DNA from: Prochlorococcus sp. AG-676-L21
GTDB lineage: Bacteria; Cyanobacteriota; Cyanobacteriia; PCC-6307; Cyanobiaceae
Length of the DNA: 43,129 nucleotides
Direction of reading: 5' to 3'
Assembly (NCBI GenBank): GCA_003210915.1
Contig: QCUA01000010.1
Location: 1-43,129 of the forward strand
Shown: positions 1 through 7,463 of the stretch, in pieces
Numbering within the stretch: position 1 is the first letter of the stretch
Layout: every line of letters begins with the position of its first letter
The notes under the pieces: generated by a model
What the model was told of the DNA's origin: nothing
Database searches by the model: none
Seen by the model: the letters and a program-made list of their open reading frames with translations, nothing else
Position numbers and translations under genes: made by a program

Positions 1-2
1 TG

Positions 3-653
3 GCATTACCTATTAAAGATCTAATCCATCCTTCAAAAGATCTAATAAGTGCAATTCCAAAAGATGCGATAGTAACTGATGTAGGTTCTATAAAAGAACC
101 AATAATTAACACATGGGAAAAAATACATCCATTATTTATTGGATCACATCCCATGGCAGGCACAGAAGAAAAAGGAGTTGAATCAGGTTTTGAAAGTTTA
201 TTAGAAAATGCAAAATGGATTATCACTCCTACTTCGAAAACCAATTCACATTCATTAAAAACGCTAAGTAATTTAATAACTTCTATGCAATGTGAGATCT
301 GTAAAGCATCCCCAAAAGAACATGATGAAGCAGTTTCTTTAATATCTCATTTGCCGATATTTGTTGCTTCTTCATTAATAAAAACTGCCAATGCAGAGAA
401 AAACAAATCGCTACTGAACCTAACTCAAAGACTTGCCGCGACAGGTTATGCTGACACAACAAGAGTTGGAGGTGGGAATCCGAATTTAGGTTTGGATTTA
501 GCTATAAATAATCAGACAAATATCTTAAAAGCAATTAAAGACTTTAAAAAAAATATTAATGAAATTGAAGCTCTAATCAAAAACAATAAGTGGGAATTAC
601 TATCTAAAAAACTGACAAAAGCGATGGAAATAAGATCAAATTTTACAAATTAA
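3..653 (+). CDS. tyrA: TyrA, prephenate/arogenate dehydrogenase (3' part)
   Basis: This is the C-terminal part of an NAD(P)-dependent prephenate/arogenate dehydrogenase, which makes the tyrosine precursor. The frame is open from the left edge of the window, so the gene starts outside it. Visible family hallmarks are TDVGSIKEPI near the start, GSHPMAGTEEKGVESG (prephenate-binding loop), HDEAVSLISHLPIFVASSLI and the helical segment RVGGGNPNLGLDLAINNQ. The NAD-binding Rossmann glycines lie upstream of the window. The ATG at 153 lies inside the domain and is not a start. The gene ends five bases before the stop of the convergent oxidoreductase gene. The family call is firm; prephenate versus arogenate preference cannot be read here, though cyanobacterial enzymes usually favour arogenate. 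Confidence 0.9.
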   Translation, partial: ALPIKDLIHPSKDLISAIPKDAIVTDVGSIKEPIINTWEKIHPLFIGSHPMAGTEEKGVESGFESLLENAKWIITPTSKTNSHSLKTLSNLITSMQCEICKASPKEHDEAVSLISHLPIFVASSLIKTANAEKNKSLLNLTQRLAATGYADTTRVGGGNPNLGLDLAINNQTNILKAIKDFKKNINEIEALIKNNKWELLSKKLTKAMEIRSNFTN

Positions 654-658
654 AAATC

Positions 659-2164
659 TTATAAATAAAAATCATTAATTCCTTTAGAAGCTAAAATTTG
701 TCTTGAAACCATAAGTGCTGACTGACTAACACCCGCTGTCCCTTCTCCTGGATAAATAGAATCACCACATAACCATAAACCCTGAAAAGGAGTTCTACTT
801 GATAACCCAAATAATCCAAAAATATCAGGATTTTGACCTAGACCACCTACTATCCCATTTGGCCTATTAGTCCACCTTTCAAATCCTAATGGGGTAGCCA
901 ACTCCTTATGAAGCCAATTTTCAGAAGCAATATCAAATTGATTTTCAAGTACCTTTGATATTTTTTGTAGAAACTCCTTTTTTTTCTTTAAATAGTCATG
1001 TTTATCTAAATTAAACCAATCATTCGTTTTTGTAAAAAGACTTGCTATAAGTGTAATCTCCCCTTTTGGAGCTCTCCCATCTCCATCCTCACTTATGGAT
1101 ACAAAAAGTGACCCTAATTCATTTGAAACAAATTGATAATGATTTGAAGAGATTGATTTAATATGATCTTTTTTTAAAGCTGAATAAAAGACCAAAGCAC
1201 CGCTTGGATCAGGAAGACCTTCTATTCTTTTTTCATAATTATGATTCTTATCAAGAGGATTTTCTAGATGTTTCAAAAGAGATTGTGGAGGTGGTGTATA
1301 AATAACATCATCGGCATAGTAATCTACCTTCTCTAGCTTCGATATTGCACAAACTTTCCAACTCTTTTTTACCTCATCAAAATTTATGGAATTTACTTTT
1401 TGCCCGAAAACAATATTAACTCCCCTTTTTGTTAAGGAATCTTCTAAAGCATCACTTAAAGCCTGCATTGATTTTTTTAAATGCCATAGGCCATGTGGTT
1501 GTTGACAGATTTGCAACACCGTAGAACCATATAGAGCTGCAGTTTTATAAACATCTTCTTGTGAATAAAGCTTTAATTGCAAATTAAGAAACTTAATTAA
1601 CCTCTCATCATTAGATAATCCACAGATACGTAAAAGATCAAAAATCGTTGATTTGATCAATATTCCTGTTACTAAATTCGTTGGAACTAATGCTTTAAGA
1701 AGTTGCGTAAAATCCCAAAAATTCTTAATGGGTAATACAGGATTGTTATTAGCAAAAGTCCAGTTACTCTGATGAATTAAATTACATAATTGCCAAAATT
1801 TACCACTACCTGGGAACTGCATCTCCCTCTCCTGAATCCATTGATTTTTGTCATACCAAATAGATATTGGCTTACTGCCATCTTTTAAATCAACAATGCA
1901 AGCTGGATTTAAGATAGAGGCTTCAGGAAGAGGAATATCTAAAAATTTAAATATCTTAGAGTGTATTCCCCCTTCTTCCATACCTGCGACTTGAGTTGCT
2001 CCAACATCAAAGATATATCTTTTCCTTTTAAAGGTTCCTGCACAACCTCCTGATTGAGTATGTGACTCAATCAAAGTCACTGAAAGCCCTAGTTTTGATA
2101 AAATTGCTGCAGAAGTTAGTCCTGCTATACCAGCACCAACTACAACAATTTCAGTCTTTGACAT
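659..2164 (-). CDS. crtD: CrtD/CrtH-like FAD-dependent carotenoid desaturase or isomerase
   Basis: This 501-residue flavoprotein belongs to the phytoene-desaturase/carotene-isomerase superfamily. It begins with a dinucleotide-binding motif (VVGAGIAGLTSAAILSKLG, residues 8-26), followed by an ESHTQSGGCAGTF segment typical of carotenoid oxidoreductases. It ends with the FAD-contacting motif LWLCGDSIYPGEGTAGVSQSA. In picocyanobacteria the gene beside tyrA is usually called CrtD (C-3',4' desaturase), but CrtH-type cis-to-trans isomerases share the same layout, so the exact reaction is inferred. It probably acts on carotenoids at the thylakoid membrane. Its ATG lies only four bases from the ATG of the divergent fructosamine-kinase gene, so its promoter must lie within that gene. 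Confidence 0.72.
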   Translation of the reverse strand: MSKTEIVVVGAGIAGLTSAAILSKLGLSVTLIESHTQSGGCAGTFKRKRYIFDVGATQVAGMEEGGIHSKIFKFLDIPLPEASILNPACIVDLKDGSKPISIWYDKNQWIQEREMQFPGSGKFWQLCNLIHQSNWTFANNNPVLPIKNFWDFTQLLKALVPTNLVTGILIKSTIFDLLRICGLSNDERLIKFLNLQLKLYSQEDVYKTAALYGSTVLQICQQPHGLWHLKKSMQALSDALEDSLTKRGVNIVFGQKVNSINFDEVKKSWKVCAISKLEKVDYYADDVIYTPPPQSLLKHLENPLDKNHNYEKRIEGLPDPSGALVFYSALKKDHIKSISSNHYQFVSNELGSLFVSISEDGDGRAPKGEITLIASLFTKTNDWFNLDKHDYLKKKKEFLQKISKVLENQFDIASENWLHKELATPLGFERWTNRPNGIVGGLGQNPDIFGLFGLSSRTPFQGLWLCGDSIYPGEGTAGVSQSALMVSRQILASKGINDFYL

Positions 2165-2168
2165 TAAA

Positions 2169-3047
2169 ATGCAAAAAATACCACATATCGAACTTAGCGA
2201 AATTTGTTATCAATTAGGAGAAGGATCACCAAAAAGTATAAAACAAATTTTTGGTGGACATATTAATGAGTCGTGGCAAATAGAATTTAACAATGCTAAA
2301 TTCTTTCTCAAAAGAAATGCAAGAGAAGTAAAACTTCTTGAATTTGAAAAATCTTGTCTGACGAATCTACAAAAATATATTAATTATGAAAACTTAATCG
2401 TTCCTAAAATTATCTCCTATTTAGAAATTAATAATGTAGAACTTTTATTAATGGAATGGATAGATATGAACAATAGTAATCAAAAAAAATTAGGAAAAGG
2501 TTTAGGCGAAATGCATCTTGAATCAAATAAATTTAATACAACAAGTTTTGGATATCCAATTCATGGATATATAGGAACCACAAATCAAATAAAAGGATGG
2601 GAGAAGAATTGGATTAAATGTTTTATTAATTTAAGAATTGAACCTCAATTAGAAATTTTAGAAAAAGATTTTTTAGAAATTGATATTAAAAATAAAATAA
2701 AGTCAAAAATTGAATCGGTACTAATTGAGCATGAACCAATAAAATCGCTTGTTCATGGTGATTTATGGTCGGGAAATATCGGAGTAAATCATATGAATAA
2801 AGGTGTAATATTTGACCCTGCATCTTGGTGGGCAGATTGTGAAGTAGATATTGCTATGACAAGATTATTTAGCAATTTTCGAAGTGAATTTTATGAAAAT
2901 TATCATAAAATTATTCCAATTAAAAAAGGATATGAAAAAAGAACCATTATTTATAATTTTTATCACATATTAAATCATGCCAATATGTTTGGTGGTTCAT
3001 ATTGTCATCAAGTCCAAAGCTACATCAGGAACATATTAAGTATGTAA
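2169..3047 (+). CDS. fructosamine kinase family protein
   Basis: This 292-residue protein has the protein-kinase-like fold of the fructosamine/ketosamine-3-kinase family. Known members phosphorylate sugars attached to protein amines so that the glycation falls off. Visible motifs are FGGHINESWQIEF (nucleotide-binding loop), FFLKRN (ATP-contacting lysine), LVHGDLWSGNIG (catalytic loop, around residue 197) and VIFDPASWWADCEVDIAMTRLF (metal-binding aspartate and following helix). Length and motif order are normal for the family. The gene starts four bases from the divergent desaturase gene and ends six bases before the convergent CAAD gene. The family is clear; the real substrate in this organism is unknown. 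Confidence 0.88.
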   Translation: MQKIPHIELSEICYQLGEGSPKSIKQIFGGHINESWQIEFNNAKFFLKRNAREVKLLEFEKSCLTNLQKYINYENLIVPKIISYLEINNVELLLMEWIDMNNSNQKKLGKGLGEMHLESNKFNTTSFGYPIHGYIGTTNQIKGWEKNWIKCFINLRIEPQLEILEKDFLEIDIKNKIKSKIESVLIEHEPIKSLVHGDLWSGNIGVNHMNKGVIFDPASWWADCEVDIAMTRLFSNFRSEFYENYHKIIPIKKGYEKRTIIYNFYHILNHANMFGGSYCHQVQSYIRNILSM

Positions 3048-3053
3048 ACTAGA

Positions 3054-3419
3054 TTATCCTAAATATGTTTTTTTGAGATTTTGAACCTTTTCTAGAACTA
3101 CTTCACGATTTTCACTTGTACGAAGATTTTGCCAACTCCATTGACCGACAACCACTACTCCTAGTAATTCTAGTAGGCCAGGTAGAATTGGGAAAAAATT
3201 AATCGTGTCAATGACAACTTTAATTATTATTTGAGCGATAACTACAACAGCAATTATGCCTGCTGCTTTACCATATTTTCCCATTTGGGTCCAATCAATA
3301 GTTCCAAGTGTTTCATTGATTTTTCCCATTACATCAGAATACTTCTCTGAAAAGCTTTTACTTTCTGAGTTTGTTTCGGAGCCGGAGTCTTGATTTGACT
3401 CAGGAGTGTTATCACTCAT
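3054..3419 (-). CDS. CAAD/CURT1-type thylakoid membrane protein
   Basis: This small protein (about 121 residues) has an acidic, Ser/Glu/Asn-rich N-terminal 35 residues, an amphipathic stretch (FSEKYSDVMGKINETL), and two hydrophobic helices (AAGIIAVVVIAQIIIKVVID and LPGLLELLGVVVVGQWSW). A conserved tail (WQNLRTSENREVVLEKVQNLKKTYLG) follows. This pattern is that of the CAAD domain, found alone or fused to aminoacyl-tRNA synthetases in cyanobacteria and related to plant CURT1 proteins that bend thylakoid membranes. I chose the ATG at 3419 (MSDNTPES) over an in-frame TTG four codons upstream. An inverted repeat sits 27-51 bases upstream of this start. A thylakoid location and curvature role are inferred from the family. 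Confidence 0.82.
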   Translation of the reverse strand: MSDNTPESNQDSGSETNSESKSFSEKYSDVMGKINETLGTIDWTQMGKYGKAAGIIAVVVIAQIIIKVVIDTINFFPILPGLLELLGVVVVGQWSWQNLRTSENREVVLEKVQNLKKTYLG

Positions 3420-3445
3420 GAATTCAGTCAACTTAATATATGAAC

Positions 3446-3470
3446 CAGACAGTATCGGAAAAATTGTCTG
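3446..3470. repeat. inverted repeat upstream of the CAAD gene
   Basis: CAGACA at 3446-3451 and TGTCTG at 3465-3470 form a perfect six-base inverted repeat with a 13-base spacer in the gap between the divergent CAAD and E1-like genes. It could be an operator or a leader hairpin. The rest of the gap (3420-3708) is AT-rich; I see no ORF longer than 15 codons there and no RNA gene. Confidence 0.35.
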
Positions 3471-3708
3471 TTGACTACCTTTTTGTTATGCATAATTCCG
3501 AACCGAAACATTTTGTATTCTGCAAGATTTACTGATACTATTAAAGTTTTAAGATATTTCGCCTCAAATTTGATTTATAAAAACTTCACAATATCATCTT
3601 GTTCTAACAAAAAACACTTAAAAACTTCATCAACATAAAAAAATAAAAAGACTAGAATTATGATTTAAATTATTATATTTCCATAGATTATTTATTTGTA
3701 ATAAAAGA

Positions 3709-4857
3709 ATGACAATATCAACTGATTTAAATTCTGATTTCTTATCTTTAGATGAAGAGGAAAGATACAAAAAGCATTTAACATTAAGAGAGATAGGATT
3801 TAAAGGACAATTAAAGCTAAAAAATAGTTCAGTAGTATGTATAGGAGCAGGAGGACTGGGTTCTTCAGTTTTGCTTTATCTTGCCGCTGCGGGAATAGGA
3901 AGAATTGGAATTGTTGATAATGATCAAGTTGAGAAGTCGAATCTACAAAGACAAATTATTCATGAAACAAATACGGTTGGAAATTTAAAAATTAATTCTG
4001 CCCGAGAGAGAATAAAAAGATTAAATCCTAATATTGAAGTATTAACTTTTAATGAAAGAATAAACTCGGAGAATGTTATTGAAATCATTAAAGACTTTGA
4101 TATTATTTGTGATTGTTCAGATAACTTTGGTACTCGATATTTAATAAACGATGCCTGTTTAATACTTAATAAGGCTTTAGTTTTTGGATGTGTTCAGGGT
4201 TTTGAGGGTCAAATCAGCGTCTTTAATCTAAATAAAAAGAGTCCTAATTTTAGAGACTTACTACCAGAATCGCCTGTAAAAAAGAATATTCCAAGCTGTG
4301 AAGATTTTGGGGTTATAGGAGTCTCAACTGGTCTTATAGGTATTTTACAAGTAAATGAGGTAATAAAAATTATTCTAGAAAAAGGCGAGATTCTTGATGG
4401 CAAGATTATGATTTTTGACCTACTAAATATGAATATAAAAACTTTAAATTTAAAATCTGATAAGTTAAACAAAAATATTAAAAACCTTTCTCAATTTAAA
4501 GATTTTTACAAAGAAATTGAATGCAAAGATAATATTAAAATCAAGAAAATTAACGCTAAAGAATTTAACACTCTATACAAAGCAAAATTAAATAAAATAC
4601 TTCTAATTGATGTTAGAGAAAAGGAAGAGTTTAATAAATGCTCTATAAAAGGATCGATATCTATACCGATCAATAATCTCGAACAAAAATCTCACCTAGA
4701 ATTTATTAAACAACAAAGTTTAGGTAAAGAAATTTTTACTTTATGCCAATTAGGAAAACGTTCAGAAAAAGCATCAAAGATTCTGATGAAATTTAAAATT
4801 TCTTCAAAATCCATAGAAGGTGGAATAAAAAAAATCAATCAAATACTACTAAGTTAA
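3709..4857 (+). CDS. MoeB/ThiF-type E1-like adenylyltransferase with C-terminal rhodanese domain
   Basis: This 382-residue two-domain protein resembles enzymes that adenylate and sulfurate the C-terminus of ubiquitin-like sulfur carriers (MoaD, ThiS). Residues 1-255 are the E1-like domain, with nucleotide loop GAGGLGSS (46-53), NLQRQ (78-82), DCSDNFGTRYLIND (135-148) and the probable catalytic cysteine at 197 (PSCEDFGVIG). Residues 280-382 are a rhodanese domain with catalytic loop CQLGKRS (C346). Both cysteine pairs that bind zinc in classical MoeB are missing: the first site reads SPNFRDLLPE (178-187) and the second KLNKNIKNL (252-260). Many high-light Prochlorococcus lack molybdopterin genes, so a thiamine-related or other sulfur-carrier role is more likely. 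The partner is not in the window. Confidence 0.85.
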   Translation: MTISTDLNSDFLSLDEEERYKKHLTLREIGFKGQLKLKNSSVVCIGAGGLGSSVLLYLAAAGIGRIGIVDNDQVEKSNLQRQIIHETNTVGNLKINSARERIKRLNPNIEVLTFNERINSENVIEIIKDFDIICDCSDNFGTRYLINDACLILNKALVFGCVQGFEGQISVFNLNKKSPNFRDLLPESPVKKNIPSCEDFGVIGVSTGLIGILQVNEVIKIILEKGEILDGKIMIFDLLNMNIKTLNLKSDKLNKNIKNLSQFKDFYKEIECKDNIKIKKINAKEFNTLYKAKLNKILLIDVREKEEFNKCSIKGSISIPINNLEQKSHLEFIKQQSLGKEIFTLCQLGKRSEKASKILMKFKISSKSIEGGIKKINQILLS

Positions 4858-4872
4858 TTATTTGAAGAAAAT

Positions 4873-6033
4873 TTAATAATCCACCCCTCTCTTTAAATCA
4901 ACACCAACATTTGCGTAATGCTTATGACAAACCATTTCAGAATATACATCGGCAAGTTCAAAGTATGAAGGTTCATTTTTACATCTCCCAGTAATAACAA
5001 CTTCTGTATCTGCAGGTTTTTTTATGAGAGTTTGATGTATAGATTCAACAGGTAAAAGTTCTAAATCAACAGTTGGATTTAATTCATCCAAAATAATAGT
5101 TTTATATAAACCACTCAGAATAGCCGCTTTAGCAATTTCCCAGGCTCTTTCAGCTTCAACATAATCAATTGGCTCTTGTTGACCCCTCCATACTATGGCA
5201 TCTCTCCCAGAACGAAGGTGGTCCACTAAATGTGGGTAACTCTTTCTCAAAGCTTCTATCGCAGCATCTTCGGTATAACCATTACCACCTTTTAGCCATT
5301 GTAATATTAATACTCTATGACTTTTATCTTGAGATATTCCTTTACCAATAGCTTGCAGTGCTTTACCCAATGCACTTGTGGATTTACCTTTTCCTTCCCC
5401 AGTATAAACTTCAATACCCCCAGAATTATTCATTTTTCTATGAGATTTATATAAATCCCCTCTTAAACGTGGTCTCATTTCTGAATGAAGTTGAGATATG
5501 CATATCAATGAAGAGGGTGCGGCTCTTCCTGTGATAATTATTTCCAAATCGTCAGGTCGATTTTGAAGAGAATTAACCACTTCCTTAATATCAAGCATCC
5601 CTAAATCTAAAACAGGATTCAATTCATCAAGAACAACAACAGAATAAAGGGAACTAGCAATTGCTCCTTTAGCAATATTCCAACCTCTCTCAGCCTCAGT
5701 AATATCAGATTTTGTAACTTGATCAGCATTAAAAAATTCAGATCTCCCTGTTCTTACATGATCTATTAAGTGTGGGAAACCTCTTTGTAATGCTTCTATT
5801 GCGGAATCTTCATCATATGACCTCTCAGGGCCTTTTAAGAATCTAAGCAATAAAACTCTAGACTGTTTCTTTTCGCATATCCCTAAACCTATCGTTCTAA
5901 GTACCACACCTAAAGCAGCCTGACTTTTTCCTTTTCCTTCCCCATCGTAAATATGTAATTGACCTTTGGATCTTTCTTGACTGTCACTTGCGGTAACAAT
6001 ACCAATACCTCTATTTCTACTAGTATTTGTCAA
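4873..6033 (-). CDS. cobO: tandem-domain cob(I)alamin adenosyltransferase (CobO/CobA family)
   Basis: This protein carries two full copies of the CobO/CobA/BtuR adenosyltransferase domain, where the usual enzyme has one (about 200 residues). The family attaches the 5'-deoxyadenosyl group to reduced corrinoids using ATP. P-loops are GEGKGKSQ (31-38) and GEGKGKST (212-219). Walker-B-like motifs VLDELNP and ILDELNP occur at 134-140 and 314-320, each followed by an ITGR motif. Only the second copy keeps the usual C-terminal tail (HYANVGVDLKRGVDY). The frame has no ATG near its beginning; TTG at 6033 is the best start, giving 386 residues, with no clear Shine-Dalgarno. Prochlorococcus makes its own (pseudo)cobalamin, so the role fits. 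Whether both domains are active is not known. Confidence 0.88.
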   Translation of the reverse strand: MTNTSRNRGIGIVTASDSQERSKGQLHIYDGEGKGKSQAALGVVLRTIGLGICEKKQSRVLLLRFLKGPERSYDEDSAIEALQRGFPHLIDHVRTGRSEFFNADQVTKSDITEAERGWNIAKGAIASSLYSVVVLDELNPVLDLGMLDIKEVVNSLQNRPDDLEIIITGRAAPSSLICISQLHSEMRPRLRGDLYKSHRKMNNSGGIEVYTGEGKGKSTSALGKALQAIGKGISQDKSHRVLILQWLKGGNGYTEDAAIEALRKSYPHLVDHLRSGRDAIVWRGQQEPIDYVEAERAWEIAKAAILSGLYKTIILDELNPTVDLELLPVESIHQTLIKKPADTEVVITGRCKNEPSYFELADVYSEMVCHKHYANVGVDLKRGVDY

Positions 6034-6142
6034 TTGAAAAAGGTGAGTAAATTTAACTTAGGATATAGTAAATAATATTATTAAAAATTTAATAATAACC
6101 ACAACCTACCCATATATTAATTTAAATTTTAATAATAGTAGT

Positions 6143-6967
6143 ATGTTCTATCAACTTGAAATTCTCTCAGATGAACAAAATGAAAAGCTCAAAGAAATTA
6201 GAACTTTTATCAAAAATCTTAATAGCGTTTGTGTGGCCTATTCAGGCGGAGTAGATAGTACATTGGTAGCCTCTTTAGCCTTCGAGCAATTAGGAAGCAA
6301 AGCGGTTGCAATTACTGGGATTTCACCCGCATTAGCTAAAACATTACGTGATGAGGCAAAAAGTCAAGCGAGATGGATTGGTATAAAACATTTAGAAATT
6401 AAGACATCAGAATTAGATCAACCAAGTTATAGTGAAAATCCTAAAAATAGATGTTTTGCGTGCAAACAAGAGCTTCACAAACACACTACCTTTTTATCTA
6501 AAAAACTTAATTACAAAATTGTCTGTGACGGAGTTAATCTTGACGATCTAAACGATTACAGGCCTGGCATTCAAGCAGCTAAAGAAGCAGGTGTTTTATC
6601 TCCCTTAGCGTTGTTTAATTTTACAAAAAAAGATATTAGGGATATATCCAGAGCATTAGGGTTCCCTTGGTGGGATAAACCTGCTCAACCTTGTTTATCA
6701 TCAAGGTTTCCATATGGCCATCAAATAACAAATAAAAGACTAAGCATGGTAGAAAAAGCCGAAGAATATATTAAAAAAGGGAGCATATCACAAGTCAGAG
6801 TCAGATGTCATGGTTCAACAGCGAGAATAGAAATTCCCAAAAATGAATTACAAATATTTTGTAAAGAATATGATTTTAATGAATTAGTTAACTATTTCTC
6901 TAATTTAGGATTCAATTGCACAAGCCTAGATCTTGAGGGTTTAATAAGCGGCAAGCTAAATAGATAA
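6143..6967 (+). CDS. larE: LarE-like ATP-dependent sulfur transferase
   Basis: This 274-residue protein belongs to the PP-loop ATPase family. The pyrophosphate loop SGGVDSTLVASLA is at residues 34-46. Downstream are NPKNRCFACKQEL (C104 and C107) and KPAQPCLSSRFPYG (C184). Length and motif placement match LarE, which donates sulfur to build the nickel-pincer cofactor of lactate racemase. C184 falls near the place of the sacrificial cysteine of the Lactobacillus enzyme (Cys176), and the three cysteines recall LarE forms proposed to hold an iron-sulfur cluster; both are inferences. No larA, larB or larC is visible here. The ATG at 6143 follows a 109-base gap shared with the divergent cobO gene. 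Confidence 0.82.
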   Translation: MFYQLEILSDEQNEKLKEIRTFIKNLNSVCVAYSGGVDSTLVASLAFEQLGSKAVAITGISPALAKTLRDEAKSQARWIGIKHLEIKTSELDQPSYSENPKNRCFACKQELHKHTTFLSKKLNYKIVCDGVNLDDLNDYRPGIQAAKEAGVLSPLALFNFTKKDIRDISRALGFPWWDKPAQPCLSSRFPYGHQITNKRLSMVEKAEEYIKKGSISQVRVRCHGSTARIEIPKNELQIFCKEYDFNELVNYFSNLGFNCTSLDLEGLISGKLNR

Positions 6968-6977
6968 ATTTCAAAAT

Positions 6978-7412
6978 TTAATTTATTGTTTTTATTTGAC
7001 TGCAGACTTCTGAAGGAGGATTTCTATCAATGATACGTAAGAGATGTTCTTTAGCCATTAAAGCTTGAATTAAGTATTTACAAGATATCTCTGGCTTCAT
7101 ATTTTGACCACATGTAAAAATATCAACTGCAGAATAATGTGCTTCAGGCCATGTATGTATTGAAAGATGAGATTCAGCTAGTAAAGCAATTGCTGTAACT
7201 CCCTGAGGTTCAAATTTATTACTTATTAGATGCAAAACTGTTGCATTAGCTAACTTGGCAGCATTATTTAACGTACAACGCAAAAAAGATTCATCATTTA
7301 ATTTTTCGTAATCACATCTATAAAGCTCTAACAAAAAATGCTTATTTTTATTAACTAATTTCTTCTCGTCATTTAATGCCTTGAAAGTTTGATTTTTATT
7401 GGGAACTTCCAT
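6978..7412 (-). CDS. speD: S-adenosylmethionine decarboxylase proenzyme (SpeD)
   Basis: This 144-residue protein is a prokaryotic class 1b S-adenosylmethionine decarboxylase. It produces decarboxylated SAM, the aminopropyl donor for spermidine. The processing site is visible as LLAESHLSIHTWPE: self-cleavage between Glu80 and Ser81 would leave the pyruvoyl group on Ser81. The catalytic segment HYSAVDIFTCG follows. The N-terminus is about 20 residues longer than the shortest family members. It lies 51 bases downstream of recF on the same strand and ends ten bases before the convergent larE, so it may be cotranscribed with recF. Confidence 0.93.
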   Translation of the reverse strand: MEVPNKNQTFKALNDEKKLVNKNKHFLLELYRCDYEKLNDESFLRCTLNNAAKLANATVLHLISNKFEPQGVTAIALLAESHLSIHTWPEAHYSAVDIFTCGQNMKPEISCKYLIQALMAKEHLLRIIDRNPPSEVCSQIKTIN

Positions 7413-7463
7413 TAATTAATTTTATTTGAATTATAGATTTGCTAAAAACTAATACTTTTTTAA

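Noticed and set aside
4209..4472. 87-residue minus-strand frame inside the E1-like gene
   Set aside because: It is antisense to conserved E1 motifs and has no ribosome site or family resemblance.
6076..6097. 10-base inverted repeat between cobO and larE
   Set aside because: Both arms are purely A and T (TATTATTAAA-type) in an AT-rich gap, so chance is a sufficient explanation.
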